Shown: piece by piece, positions 1-7,272 of the stretch
Layout: every line of letters starts with the position of its first letter
Numbering within the stretch: position 1 is the first letter of the stretch
Assembly: GCF_900104725.1 (NCBI RefSeq)
Contig: NZ_LT629758.1
Span: 868,001 to 932,000 of the forward strand
DNA: 64,000 nt
Direction: 5' to 3'
DNA from: Actinoplanes derwentensis
GTDB lineage: Bacteria > Actinomycetota > Actinomycetes > Mycobacteriales > Micromonosporaceae
The notes under the pieces: generated by a model
Told to the model about the DNA's origin: nothing
Seen by the model: only the letters and a program-made list of their open reading frames with translations
The model's database searches: none
Translations under genes and position numbers: made by a program

Positions 1-2
1 TC

Positions 3-500
3 ATGGACGTCGGAATCCCGGAGTCACCGTCGCGCTGGGCACTCGGGGCCGCGTACGCCGTACCGCTCTGCGTCCTGCCGTCGGCGATCTGGCGCCTGTA
101 CGCCGCGACCGAAGAGGGTTCGGACACCTCCTGGTACCTGGTGTTCCTCTCCGTGCTGTCGATGGCGCTGGCCCTGTTGACGCTCGGACTGGTGCACGAT
201 TGGGGGCAGCGGGTTCCGCATTGGGTGCCCCGGTTCGGCGGGACTCCGATCCCGGCCCGCCCGGTCGTGTTCGCCGCGGTGATCGGTGGCTCGTTGCTGG
301 TCGCCCTCTGCGTGTACGTCATCGTGAACCAGACGTTCCACCTCGTGGGCCGTGCCTGGGTCGGCATCGGCCATGAGGAACCCACCCGCGAGGCCCCCGG
401 CTGGGACGTGATGCGGTACTACCTTCCGCTCGTCGCCTGGGGCCCTCTCGTCATCGCGGTGGCCGCCGACTACCGGCGCCGCGTCGTTTTGAGGTGCTGA
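3..500 (+). CDS. Hypothetical membrane protein, possibly truncated at the window edge
   Basis: Encodes about 165 residues with three or four hydrophobic stretches: near residues 13-32, 44-64 and 87-108, and a last one around 140-155. It is therefore probably an integral membrane protein. No family motif is recognisable. The first ATG lies two bases from the window edge, so the true start may be upstream and no ribosome binding site can be judged. It ends 150 bases before the pectinesterase gene on the same strand, so co-transcription is not obvious. The function is unknown. Confidence 0.6.
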   Translation: MDVGIPESPSRWALGAAYAVPLCVLPSAIWRLYAATEEGSDTSWYLVFLSVLSMALALLTLGLVHDWGQRVPHWVPRFGGTPIPARPVVFAAVIGGSLLVALCVYVIVNQTFHLVGRAWVGIGHEEPTREAPGWDVMRYYLPLVAWGPLVIAVAADYRRRVVLRC

Positions 501-656
501 GCCCGGTGCGAGATGTTCGTACCCGGGCGGGATCACCGTTTTTCCGGGAAGTTTCCGGAGTGTGAAAGACGGCTGCAGGCGAGGCTGGTGATCGATTAAT
601 GTCGATTAGCTTGGGTTGCTCGTCCTCGTTTCGGCAGCTAAGGAGTGGTGTTGCGG

Positions 657-1631
657 ATGTTGCGAAGAATGATCCATGGGCTGGGTGCCCTGGTCGTGGT
701 GCCGGCCATCCTGGTCGGGGTCGCCGGTACGGCCTCGGAAGCCGCCACCACGCTGACCGTCGCGTCCGACGGCACGGCCACCTACCGGACCGTGCAGGCG
801 GCCGTGAACGCGGTTCCGGCGAACAACGCCAGCCGGGTCACGATCACCATCAAGGCCGGTACCTACCGGGAGAGCGTGATCATCCCGTCGAACAAGCCCT
901 ACATCACCCTGGAAGGGCTCGGCTCCAGCGCCGCCGCCACGGTGATCGTCAACAACAAGCCCGCCTCGACCGCCGGCACCACCGGGTCGGCCACGGTCTA
1001 CGTGCAGGCCAAGGAGTTCTACGGCAAGAACCTGACGTTCAGCAACGACTACGACGAGGCCGCCAACGGCTCGTCGCAGGCTCTCGCGCTGGCGCTCTAC
1101 GGCGACCGGGCCCGCCTGGGCAACGTGCGGGTCATCGCCGACCAGGACACCCTGCTGATCTACAACAGCGCCCGGGCGTACGTCTGGAGTTCGTACATCG
1201 AAGGCACCGTGGACTTCATCTACGGCAACGGCAGCGCGGTGTTCTACGCCTGCCAGATCTACGAGAAGCGCAGCACCGGCGGCTACCTGACCGCGGCCAA
1301 CACCCCGGCCACCCAGACGTACGGCTTCCTGATCTACAAGTCGACGATCACCGGCGCGACCAGCAACGTCACCTACCTCGGCCGCCCGTGGGGTGCCGCC
1401 GGCCAGGTCACCGTCCGCGAGTCGAGCCTGAGTGCCACCATCAAGATCGCCCAGCCGTGGACCGACATGTCCGGCAACGCGTGGCAGAACGCCCGCTTCT
1501 ACGAGTACAAGAACACCGGAGCCGGCGCGACGATCAACAGCAACCGCGCACAGCTGACGGACGCACAGGCGGCCAGTTACACCCCGCAGAAGTACCTGGC
1601 CGGCACCGACGGCTGGAACCCGGCCGGCTGA
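657..1631 (+). CDS. Secreted pectinesterase (carbohydrate esterase family 8)
   Basis: A pectin methylesterase-like protein of about 324 residues, expected to de-esterify homogalacturonan outside the cell. An N-terminal signal peptide (basic start, hydrophobic core, cleavage near an AxA site before ATTLTV) precedes the parallel beta-helix. CE8 signatures are visible: a GTYRE stretch, DQDTLL carrying the first catalytic Asp, VDFIYGNG carrying the nucleophile Asp, and YLGRPWG with the conserved Arg and Trp. Length fits bacterial CE8 enzymes. The start is ambiguous. AAGGAG at 640-645 sits 5 bases before a TTG at 651 and 11 before the ATG used here, and GTG codons occur at 645 and 648. It ends at a bidirectional terminator shared with the next convergent gene. 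Confidence 0.9.
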   Translation: MLRRMIHGLGALVVVPAILVGVAGTASEAATTLTVASDGTATYRTVQAAVNAVPANNASRVTITIKAGTYRESVIIPSNKPYITLEGLGSSAAATVIVNNKPASTAGTTGSATVYVQAKEFYGKNLTFSNDYDEAANGSSQALALALYGDRARLGNVRVIADQDTLLIYNSARAYVWSSYIEGTVDFIYGNGSAVFYACQIYEKRSTGGYLTAANTPATQTYGFLIYKSTITGATSNVTYLGRPWGAAGQVTVRESSLSATIKIAQPWTDMSGNAWQNARFYEYKNTGAGATINSNRAQLTDAQAASYTPQKYLAGTDGWNPAG

Positions 1632-1643
1632 CCGCCGGCGCTA

Positions 1644-1678
1644 GAGGTCAGTCGCTGGGCGCCGGGGCGACTGACCTC
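1644..1678. terminator. Bidirectional hairpin terminator between convergent genes
   Basis: GAGGTCAGTCGC (1644-1655) pairs perfectly with GCGACTGACCTC (1667-1678) around an 11-base loop. It lies just after the pectinesterase stop and over the 3' end of the convergent membrane-protein gene, so it can serve both strands. No T-tract follows, which is normal in high-GC actinobacteria. Confidence 0.75.
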
Positions 1679-2079
1679 GCACTGCGCCGGTCGCGGAGCG
1701 TTCGGAGACCCCGGCCGGCCCCGGCGGCCAGCAGAAAGAGGAGCCCCATCAGTGCGGCGTAGTGGAATCCGAAGTAGACGATGCCGGGTTCCGCGCCGGT
1801 GCCGTGCCACTGGAGGAACACGGCGACCGGCAACGCCACCTGGGGTGACAGCGCCGCTTCGAGAATCCGGCCGACGTCACCCGGCTCGAGGTAGGCGGCT
1901 ATCCCGACCGGAAGGAACACCAGGAAACCGGCCATCCACAGGTCGAAGTCCACCGACGCGGCGGATACCACCTCGCCGGTCGCGTCGTAGGTCTCGCCGC
2001 TCCCGGTCAGGACCGCCAGCGCAGCCAGTCCACCGGAACACACCAGAACACCCCACACCGGGGCTGACATGGATCTCAT
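1648..2079 (-). CDS. Small integral membrane protein of unknown function
   Basis: 143 residues with about four hydrophobic segments (near residues 8-25, 48-64, 78-92 and 104-121) and a basic C-terminal tail with RRSAR. The start is the ATG at 2079, with a GGGAGG ribosome binding site a few bases upstream on the minus strand. A second ATG three codons later is an alternative. No family can be named. The gene converges on the pectinesterase and shares its terminator. Confidence 0.7.
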   Translation of the reverse strand: MRSMSAPVWGVLVCSGGLAALAVLTGSGETYDATGEVVSAASVDFDLWMAGFLVFLPVGIAAYLEPGDVGRILEAALSPQVALPVAVFLQWHGTGAEPGIVYFGFHYAALMGLLFLLAAGAGRGLRTLRDRRSARSVAPAPSD

Positions 2080-2129
2080 CCGGCCTCCCGCCAACCGTCG
2101 ACCCCATGGTGGACAGTCGGCGCAAGGGT

Positions 2130-2534
2130 TCACGGCTCGTGAGCGGGATTGATCACCTGCAGTTCCGCCGCGTCGGCGGCTCGTAGCCAGGCTTCCACCA
2201 GGCGGGCCGCCTGTTCGATGGCCGGTGGGGACTCGACCAGGCTCACCACGAGTTCCTCCCGGGGCAGGTCGCTGAACTCCTCCGGGTACCGGGTGACCCA
2301 TGAGGCCAGCACCACTCCCGGGTCTGAGGGGGCCGGGGCGTGCCGGATGACGCGCAGGGCGCGGTGGGAGTCCGGGGAGCGGGCGCTCAGGACGGGATTG
2401 CCCGGCTCGTCACCGTCGGTGCGGGGCGGCCAGGGAACCACGGTCCACGGAGTCCACCCCGGCACCGCACCCGACCGTGCCGTGAACCAGTCCCGCCAGC
2501 GTTGTTCCTCGGACACGAAGCGGGACGCTACCAC
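2130..2534 (-). CDS. Hypothetical soluble protein coupled to nitronate monooxygenase
   Basis: 134 residues starting with GTG. The first 7 bases overlap the end of the upstream nitronate monooxygenase gene, which suggests translational coupling and one operon. The protein is rich in Pro, Trp and Arg, with no signal peptide, membrane segment or recognisable catalytic motif. The C-terminal half looks helical (residues about 88-125). The coding call rests on the coupling and on codon usage like that of its neighbours. Confidence 0.6.
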   Translation of the reverse strand: MVASRFVSEEQRWRDWFTARSGAVPGWTPWTVVPWPPRTDGDEPGNPVLSARSPDSHRALRVIRHAPAPSDPGVVLASWVTRYPEEFSDLPREELVVSLVESPPAIEQAARLVEAWLRAADAAELQVINPAHEP

Positions 2535-3514
2535 CGGCCGCAGCGGGTCAGCATCGCCTCCGCCTCCGCGGTCATGTCGGCGATGACCGTGCCGGCCGCC
2601 TTGACCGCGTCGATCAGGCCGACGCCCTGGCCGGCCAGCAACGGCATCTCCTCCAGGTCGCCGGTGGTGGCGTCACGCATCGGGACCAGGTTCGTGTAGC
2701 GCAGCAGTTCGATCTCCTGACCGCCCAGTACGGTGTGGCCGATCACCGGGCGGTCGCCGCCACCGTTCGGGTGCTCCTCGATCACCCGGTTGCGCAGCAC
2801 CCGCATCGGGTTGAAGTCCGGGGTCTCCGGGCCGAACAGTGCGGTGAGAACCGTGTCCGTGGCTTTGACCAGGCGATCCTTGTAACCGTCGTGAGCGCCT
2901 GACTCGTCGGTGGCGACCAGCCGCGTGCCGATCCAGACGCCGTCGGCCCCCAGCATCAGGGCGGCGGCCAGCCCGCGCCCGTCGGCGATCCCGCCGGAGG
3001 CCAGCACCAGAGCCGGGGCGACCGCGTCCACCACCAGTGGCACCAGCGCGAACGTCGGCAGCGTGCCGAAGTTGTGCCCGCCCGCTTCGAGACCCTGCGC
3101 CACGATCACGTCGATACCGTCACCGGCCGCCCGCCGAGCATCCGGCACCGAACCGACCTGCTCGAACACGCGCACCCCGGCGTCGTGCAACCGGTCGATC
3201 CATCGCCGGGACGGATGCCCCCAGTGGAACGAGGCCGCCGGTACGCCCGCCTCGCACACCACGTCGATCAGCTCGTCGGTGCTGAACGGGGTGAGCATGT
3301 TGACGTGGAACGGGCCGTCGGTGCCGGAGCGGATGGCGCCGATCGTGGCGGCCACCGCCGGTGGTGGCATCAGCCCCACGCCGAGTGATCCCATCGCCCC
3401 AGCGTTACTCACCGCCACGGCCAGTTCCGGGTTCATCCCCACGAACGCCATTCCGGCCTGCACGATCGGGGTCCGCAAGCCGTACTCGTCCGTCAATCTG
3501 GTCTTGATCTGCAT
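2528..3514 (-). CDS. Nitronate monooxygenase / 2-nitropropane dioxygenase family
   Basis: A 328-residue FMN-dependent TIM-barrel enzyme of the NMO family, which oxidises alkyl nitronates to carbonyl compounds. The N-terminal part has PIVQAGMAFVG. EAGGHNFG in the middle carries the conserved His, and ASGGIADGRGLAAAL followed by LGADGVWIGTRL forms the C-terminal phosphate-binding part of the FMN site. The ATG at 3514 is chosen because the barrel begins directly after it; longer in-frame extensions run into the divergent regulator. An AraC-type gene lies head-to-head 97 bases away and may control it. Confidence 0.88.
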   Translation of the reverse strand: MQIKTRLTDEYGLRTPIVQAGMAFVGMNPELAVAVSNAGAMGSLGVGLMPPPAVAATIGAIRSGTDGPFHVNMLTPFSTDELIDVVCEAGVPAASFHWGHPSRRWIDRLHDAGVRVFEQVGSVPDARRAAGDGIDVIVAQGLEAGGHNFGTLPTFALVPLVVDAVAPALVLASGGIADGRGLAAALMLGADGVWIGTRLVATDESGAHDGYKDRLVKATDTVLTALFGPETPDFNPMRVLRNRVIEEHPNGGGDRPVIGHTVLGGQEIELLRYTNLVPMRDATTGDLEEMPLLAGQGVGLIDAVKAAGTVIADMTAEAEAMLTRCGRW

Positions 3515-3586
3515 GTCTCGACGGTGTCGGATCCTGGTCGCAGGGGTGTCGCCACGCGTGCGGGCGGAGTTGCATGGCGTGCGGAA

Positions 3587-3600
3587 GTCCGGCACCGGAC
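3587..3600. promoter_or_regulatory. Short palindrome just upstream of the AraC-type gene
   Basis: GTCCGG-CA-CCGGAC forms a near-perfect palindrome immediately before the AGGAGG ribosome binding site (3601-3606), in the divergent intergenic region with nitronate monooxygenase. Its position fits an operator or a translation-affecting hairpin. GC-rich palindromes of this length can also arise by chance here. Confidence 0.35.
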
Positions 3601-3611
3601 AGGAGGCCGCC

Positions 3612-4517
3612 ATGCCGCAGACCTGGTCCACCCGGGACGTCCCGGCAACAGCGCAGTTCAGCCACTGGCGCGAGTTGATCTGCCAGGCGTTCCTCGCGCT
3701 GACCCCGGAGTCGGACCTGCGCGACGGGTTCGCCGGCAGCGTCACCCAGTGGCCGCTCGGCGCACTCTCCATCGCCCGGATCGTCTCGCAGCGTCAACGG
3801 GTCGACCGCACCGAGCGCGACCTGGCGGCCGGATCCCCGCCGGGCTACTACGCCAACCTGCAGCTCGCCGGAGTGAGCACGATGCGCCAGTCCGGCCGGG
3901 TCACCACGCTGCGGCCGGGTGACGTCGCCGTCGTCGACACCACCGAACCGTTCACGTTCGAGTTCGGCGGCGACTTCCGTCAGTTGTCGTTCTTCATTCC
4001 CGGACCGCTGCTGCGCGCGCAGGTCACCGGCCGGATCGCCACCGCCACCCGGATTCCCACCACCGCCGGGGCCGGAGCGGCGTTGCGGCATCTGCTGACC
4101 GCGCTGCCCACCGGCACTCCGCGGCTGGCCCCGCACGCTGCCGGCCTGCTCGCGGTGGCCCTGTCCGAGTCGCCGGCGGTGTCGGCGCGGCGGGCGCCGC
4201 ACAGTCACGCCCGCGCGGTCGCGGACATCGAAGAACATCTCACCGACGACGATCTCTCACCGTCGGCGACGGCCCGGCGACTGGAGATCTCGGTACGTTC
4301 GGTGCACGCCCTGTTCGCCGGGCGTGAGCTTACGTACAGCGCCACGGTGCGCCGTCTGCGACTGGAACGCGCCGCCCGTGACCTGTGTGATCCGGCTCGC
4401 GCGCACCTGCGGGTGGCCGATGTCGCGGCGGATGCCGGGTTCGCCGACACGGCCGGTTTCCATCGAGCGTTCCGGCGGCAGTTCGGCCGGACTCCCGCTC
4501 AACTTCGCCGTGGTTAG
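3612..4517 (+). CDS. AraC family transcriptional regulator (cupin-like N-terminus)
   Basis: 301 residues. The N-terminal part (about 15-175) matches the AraC-binding-like domain with LRPGDVAVVDTTEPF. The C-terminal part (about 200-301) is a double helix-turn-helix of AraC type, ending FADTAGFHRAFRRQFGRTPAQLR, which is the typical second-HTH signature. The ATG is preceded by a strong AGGAGG with 5-base spacing. It is divergent from the nitronate monooxygenase gene, the most likely target. The inducer is unknown. Confidence 0.88.
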   Translation: MPQTWSTRDVPATAQFSHWRELICQAFLALTPESDLRDGFAGSVTQWPLGALSIARIVSQRQRVDRTERDLAAGSPPGYYANLQLAGVSTMRQSGRVTTLRPGDVAVVDTTEPFTFEFGGDFRQLSFFIPGPLLRAQVTGRIATATRIPTTAGAGAALRHLLTALPTGTPRLAPHAAGLLAVALSESPAVSARRAPHSHARAVADIEEHLTDDDLSPSATARRLEISVRSVHALFAGRELTYSATVRRLRLERAARDLCDPARAHLRVADVAADAGFADTAGFHRAFRRQFGRTPAQLRRG

Positions 4518-4532
4518 GCGTACCGTCGCAAT

Positions 4533-5006
4533 ATGCCCTATGTCGTTGACTTTGCGACGGTTTCGACGGTCGGTCTGGAGTCGTCACCCGTCGCGGACGC
4601 CCTGGCCGGCCTGCGGGCGAACGAGGCCCGCTATTTCAAGAACAAATACGGTCACGTCTTCACCACCGAGCCCGCCGCCGACGTCCGGTCGACAGTCGAC
4701 CGGGTGCACGGCATTCTCGAATCGGAACGCGGCCTGGTCATCGCGTCCGAGCCGCTGGAGGCGACCGAATTCCAGGTCGAGAACATCAAAATGGCGTACG
4801 TGTTCTACCGGAGCGGCCTGTCCATCAACGTGATGTACCCGATCGACGACGGCGGAAAACGCGCGGTCGGCTTCAAACTCTCCGACGGCATGGAGGTCCC
4901 CGAGGAACTGGGCGCGTTCAAGTTCGCCCGCCAGAAATCCAAACTGGCCGGAACCATCCGCGGCTCCTATTTCGTCATCAAGAAGGAGCACGACGAGATG
5001 GCATGA
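4533..5006 (+). CDS. Hypothetical soluble protein next to a SUKH-like gene
   Basis: 157 residues with no signal peptide or membrane segment. Alternating charged and hydrophobic residues suggest a mixed alpha/beta fold. It has a basic patch around YFKNKYG (residues 33-39) and a Lys-rich end (FARQKSKLAG...VIKKEHDE). I do not recognise the family. It starts 15 bases after the AraC-type gene and ends 7 bases before a SUKH-like gene, so the two small genes probably form a unit. A role in a toxin/immunity set is only a suggestion from context. Confidence 0.6.
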   Translation: MPYVVDFATVSTVGLESSPVADALAGLRANEARYFKNKYGHVFTTEPAADVRSTVDRVHGILESERGLVIASEPLEATEFQVENIKMAYVFYRSGLSINVMYPIDDGGKRAVGFKLSDGMEVPEELGAFKFARQKSKLAGTIRGSYFVIKKEHDEMA

Positions 5007-5013
5007 TGCCCAG

Positions 5014-5577
5014 GTGTCGATTCGTGCTCAGGTGGTGACCGGGTTCCCGCGGGACGGCGACCGGCCCTCGTTCGGAGAACTGGAAGCCTGGGCCGGAAAA
5101 GGCCGGGTGCGGCGGGCGGCCGCATCCGAGGTGGCGAACTGGCGGCTGTCGGAGGCGGACCGGGCGGCGCTCACCGAAAGCGGGGTGCCGCTGTTCGACG
5201 AGCTGGTCCACGGTGAATCGTTTCGGGCGATGCCGGGGATGTACCGGCTCGCCTACTACGAAGGCACTTATGTGAACTGGGACTACGGGGTGCTGCCGGG
5301 CAGTGGCGAGGTTCGGCGGTGGGAGCGGGACGGCACCTCGCAATTCGTGAACTCGTCCGTGGTTCTCTGGCTGTGTTCGCTGCAGATGGTCGGCGGCTGG
5401 TTCACGCGATCCACCGCCATTCACCACTGGGACGAGAACGGCGAGACCGAGGATCAGGCGCGGGCGGAGATCGACGACCTGCTCGGCCGGATCGGAGTCG
5501 CCGATCCGGCCGCCATCGGCGACGGCAGTCACGAGACGCATTTCTGGCCGGCCGTGCTCGACCGGTGGATGTACTGA
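5014..5577 (+). CDS. SUKH-4-like immunity-type protein
   Basis: 187 residues, GTG start. The sequence resembles SUKH-type proteins of bacterial polymorphic toxin systems. An ESGVPLF stretch is followed by an aromatic middle segment, then FVNSSVVLWLCSLQMVGGW, which matches the 'FVNSSV...F...L' signature of SUKH-4-like members, and an acidic helical tail. Such proteins usually neutralise nuclease or deaminase toxins. No toxin lies beside it, so it could be an orphan immunity gene. It follows the unknown gene at 4533 by 7 bases. The assignment is by eye and needs a profile search. Confidence 0.55.
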   Translation: MSIRAQVVTGFPRDGDRPSFGELEAWAGKGRVRRAAASEVANWRLSEADRAALTESGVPLFDELVHGESFRAMPGMYRLAYYEGTYVNWDYGVLPGSGEVRRWERDGTSQFVNSSVVLWLCSLQMVGGWFTRSTAIHHWDENGETEDQARAEIDDLLGRIGVADPAAIGDGSHETHFWPAVLDRWMY

Positions 5578-5594
5578 GACGACGGGAGCGGATC

Positions 5595-5918
5595 GTGGAA
5601 CGGCATGGGCAGGTCGTTGATGTGCGGGCGGAGAAGCGGGACGAATACGTGCGGTTGCACGCTGCGGTCTGGCCGGCCGTCGAGGAGACGTTGACGCGGT
5701 GCAACGTGCGGAACTATTCGATTTTTCTGGTGGAGAAAACGCTTTTCGCCTACTACGAGTACGTGGGGGACGACCACGACGCGGACATGGCGCGGATCGC
5801 CGCTGATCCGGTCACGCGGGAATGGTGGAAGCTGACCGATCCGTGCCAGGAGCCCTGGGGCGGCGAAACGCCGGCCGGCGAGGGCCCCTGGCACGGTCGT
5901 TTCAACATCATCTGGTGA
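5595..5918 (+). CDS. rhaM: L-rhamnose mutarotase
   Basis: 107 residues, GTG start with GGGAG just upstream. It interconverts alpha- and beta-L-rhamnose anomers. Family signatures are clear: RHGQVV at the N-terminus, RLHAAVWPAVEETL, NYSIFL, FAYYEYVGDD, WWKLTDPCQEP. The last dozen residues (PWHGRFNIIW) replace the common ...EVFHLD ending, and the stop lies inside the overlap with the convergent transposase. The C-terminus may therefore have been altered when the insertion sequence arrived. No other rhamnose gene is adjacent. Confidence 0.85.
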   Translation: MERHGQVVDVRAEKRDEYVRLHAAVWPAVEETLTRCNVRNYSIFLVEKTLFAYYEYVGDDHDADMARIAADPVTREWWKLTDPCQEPWGGETPAGEGPWHGRFNIIW

Positions 5919-7104
5919 GACCGAGGATGGTGAATGGCCTGGTCATGTCGCGGTTGGCCCAGCGGGTGGCTTCGGTGATGTCGGTGCGGCCTGCCAGGCG
6001 TAGGGCGTTGATGGCGAGGTTGCGTAGCGATGCGAGGACGCGGGGTCCGGAGCGGGTGCGGACGTGGGAGTGGTCCTCGCGGTAGCAGGTGTCCCTGATG
6101 AAGTGCAGGGTTTCGATGGCCCAGTGGCCGCGGTTGAACGCGGCCAGTTCGGCGGGTCCGGCTTGGTCGGCGGGGTGGCTGGTGACGCCGAGTTGTGCGG
6201 CTGCGGACTGTTTGCCGTTGCTGTGGGTGACGTAGCGTTCGATCAGCCAGACCTGTTTGACGTGCGGGAACGGCAGGCCGGGTGGAGTGGGTAGGACCCG
6301 GATGGTGCGGCGGGTGGTGCGGCCGTGCCCGGTGTCAGTGCTCTCGTGGCCGATCGGAGTGTCGGTCCAGGGCAGGGCGTCGAGGGCGTCGAACAGGGCG
6401 TGCCGGTTCTCTTTGACCGGTAGGACGAAGTGGCCACCCTGCTGGTGGATGAGTTCGGCGGTGGCTTTGACGGTGTGCAGGGCGTCGGCGGTGACCGTGA
6501 CGTCGCGTAGGTCGAGAGACTCGAGCAGGGCACGGGCGGTGGCCGGTTCGCGGGTCTTGGCGCCGTCGGTCGGCGCTTGGGCGATGACGACGGCCGCTGA
6601 TCCCTGGTGCGGTGGGCCGGCCAGAGCGGACAGCAGGTGCAGTTGTTCACCGTCGATGTCGACGGCGCCGCGGACGGTCTTGCCGTCCAGGCGCACCTGG
6701 ATCGGGGTGTCGGTGCTGGTGGCGGTCTGCTGGGTGGTGGTCCACTCGGCGATCACCGCGTCCAGGACATCGGTGTCGGTGTCGGTGCAGACCCGCCAGA
6801 GTGTCGAGCGTGATGGCCGCCCTGCCGGGCGGGCTTCGGCCCGCGTGTACAGGCCGTCGAGGATGTGGCAGGGCACGTCGGCGACCCAGCCGCTCATCGC
6901 GCTGTAGCCCTTCAAACCGGCTACCGTGGCCGCCGCGACCAGCGCGAGCACGACCGCGACCGGATGATCACGGCCCTGGTCCGAACGGCCGTCAGAAACG
7001 GCGAGGAACAACTCCAGCAGACCGTGACACGAAGGCGTGAACGAGGCCTCGCCGACGGTCGCCGACGATGCTGGATCGGTGGTGGGGATGACAGACTGCG
7101 GCAC
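5908..7104 (-). CDS. ISAs1 family transposase
   Basis: 398 residues, GTG start. The N-terminal part has the ISAs1-type DDE_Tnp_1-associated region (LLELFLAVSDGRSDQGRDHPVA). The catalytic core shows the family's DDE residues: Asp in VRLDGKTVRGA, Asp in VTADALHT, and Glu in HWAIETLHFIRD. FVLPVKENR is typical of this IS family. The frame is intact, so the element may be active. Its final codons overlap the end of the convergent rhaM by 11 bases. Confidence 0.92.
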   Translation of the reverse strand: MPQSVIPTTDPASSATVGEASFTPSCHGLLELFLAVSDGRSDQGRDHPVAVVLALVAAATVAGLKGYSAMSGWVADVPCHILDGLYTRAEARPAGRPSRSTLWRVCTDTDTDVLDAVIAEWTTTQQTATSTDTPIQVRLDGKTVRGAVDIDGEQLHLLSALAGPPHQGSAAVVIAQAPTDGAKTREPATARALLESLDLRDVTVTADALHTVKATAELIHQQGGHFVLPVKENRHALFDALDALPWTDTPIGHESTDTGHGRTTRRTIRVLPTPPGLPFPHVKQVWLIERYVTHSNGKQSAAAQLGVTSHPADQAGPAELAAFNRGHWAIETLHFIRDTCYREDHSHVRTRSGPRVLASLRNLAINALRLAGRTDITEATRWANRDMTRPFTILGLTR

Positions 7105-7162
7105 GACGAAGCTCCGTTTGAACCAGTTCCGTGGAAAGACCTGGTCTCAACGGAGCTTCGTC
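5911..7162 (-). mobile_element. Insertion sequence of the ISAs1 type (approximate limits)
   Basis: One full-length transposase gene fills the element. The outer ends share a short inverted match: GGTGAGACC at 5914-5922 faces GGTCTCAAC at 7143-7151 (common core TGAGACC). The true tips and any target duplication could not be fixed by eye. The right side carries a long hairpin at 7105-7162. The left side reaches into the end of the rhamnose mutarotase gene. Confidence 0.6.
7105..7162. repeat. Long interrupted hairpin at the transposase 5' side
   Basis: GACGAAGCTCCGTT (7105-7118) is perfectly inverted as AACGGAGCTTCGTC (7149-7162). A second pair, ACCAG (7122-7126) with CTGGT (7141-7145), lies inside. 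It sits directly before the GTG start of the transposase. It may be a terminal or subterminal structure of the element, or a structure that limits read-in translation of the transposase. Confidence 0.6.
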
Positions 7163-7247
7163 CATATCCGACACGCTGAAGCCGCCACCATCACTCACCG
7201 CAACTATCGATCTTGAAACGGCCGTGGGGCCCCTGGCGGGAGGCTAA

Positions 7248-7264
7248 CGAGGTGTGGCACCTCG
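7248..7264. terminator. Hairpin terminator downstream of the alpha-amylase gene
   Basis: CGAGGTG-TGG-CACCTCG is a perfect 7-bp stem with a 3-base loop. It begins 8 bases beyond the alpha-amylase stop codon on the minus strand, a good place for a factor-independent terminator. Confidence 0.6.
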
Positions 7265-7272
7265 ACTGACGG

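Noticed and set aside
3515..3772. Longer start for nitronate monooxygenase
   Set aside because: It would run through the AraC-type gene's ribosome site and add residues with no match to the family.
5900..7170. Target-site duplication flanking the insertion sequence
   Set aside because: No convincing direct repeat was found by eye at either proposed tip, so none is claimed.
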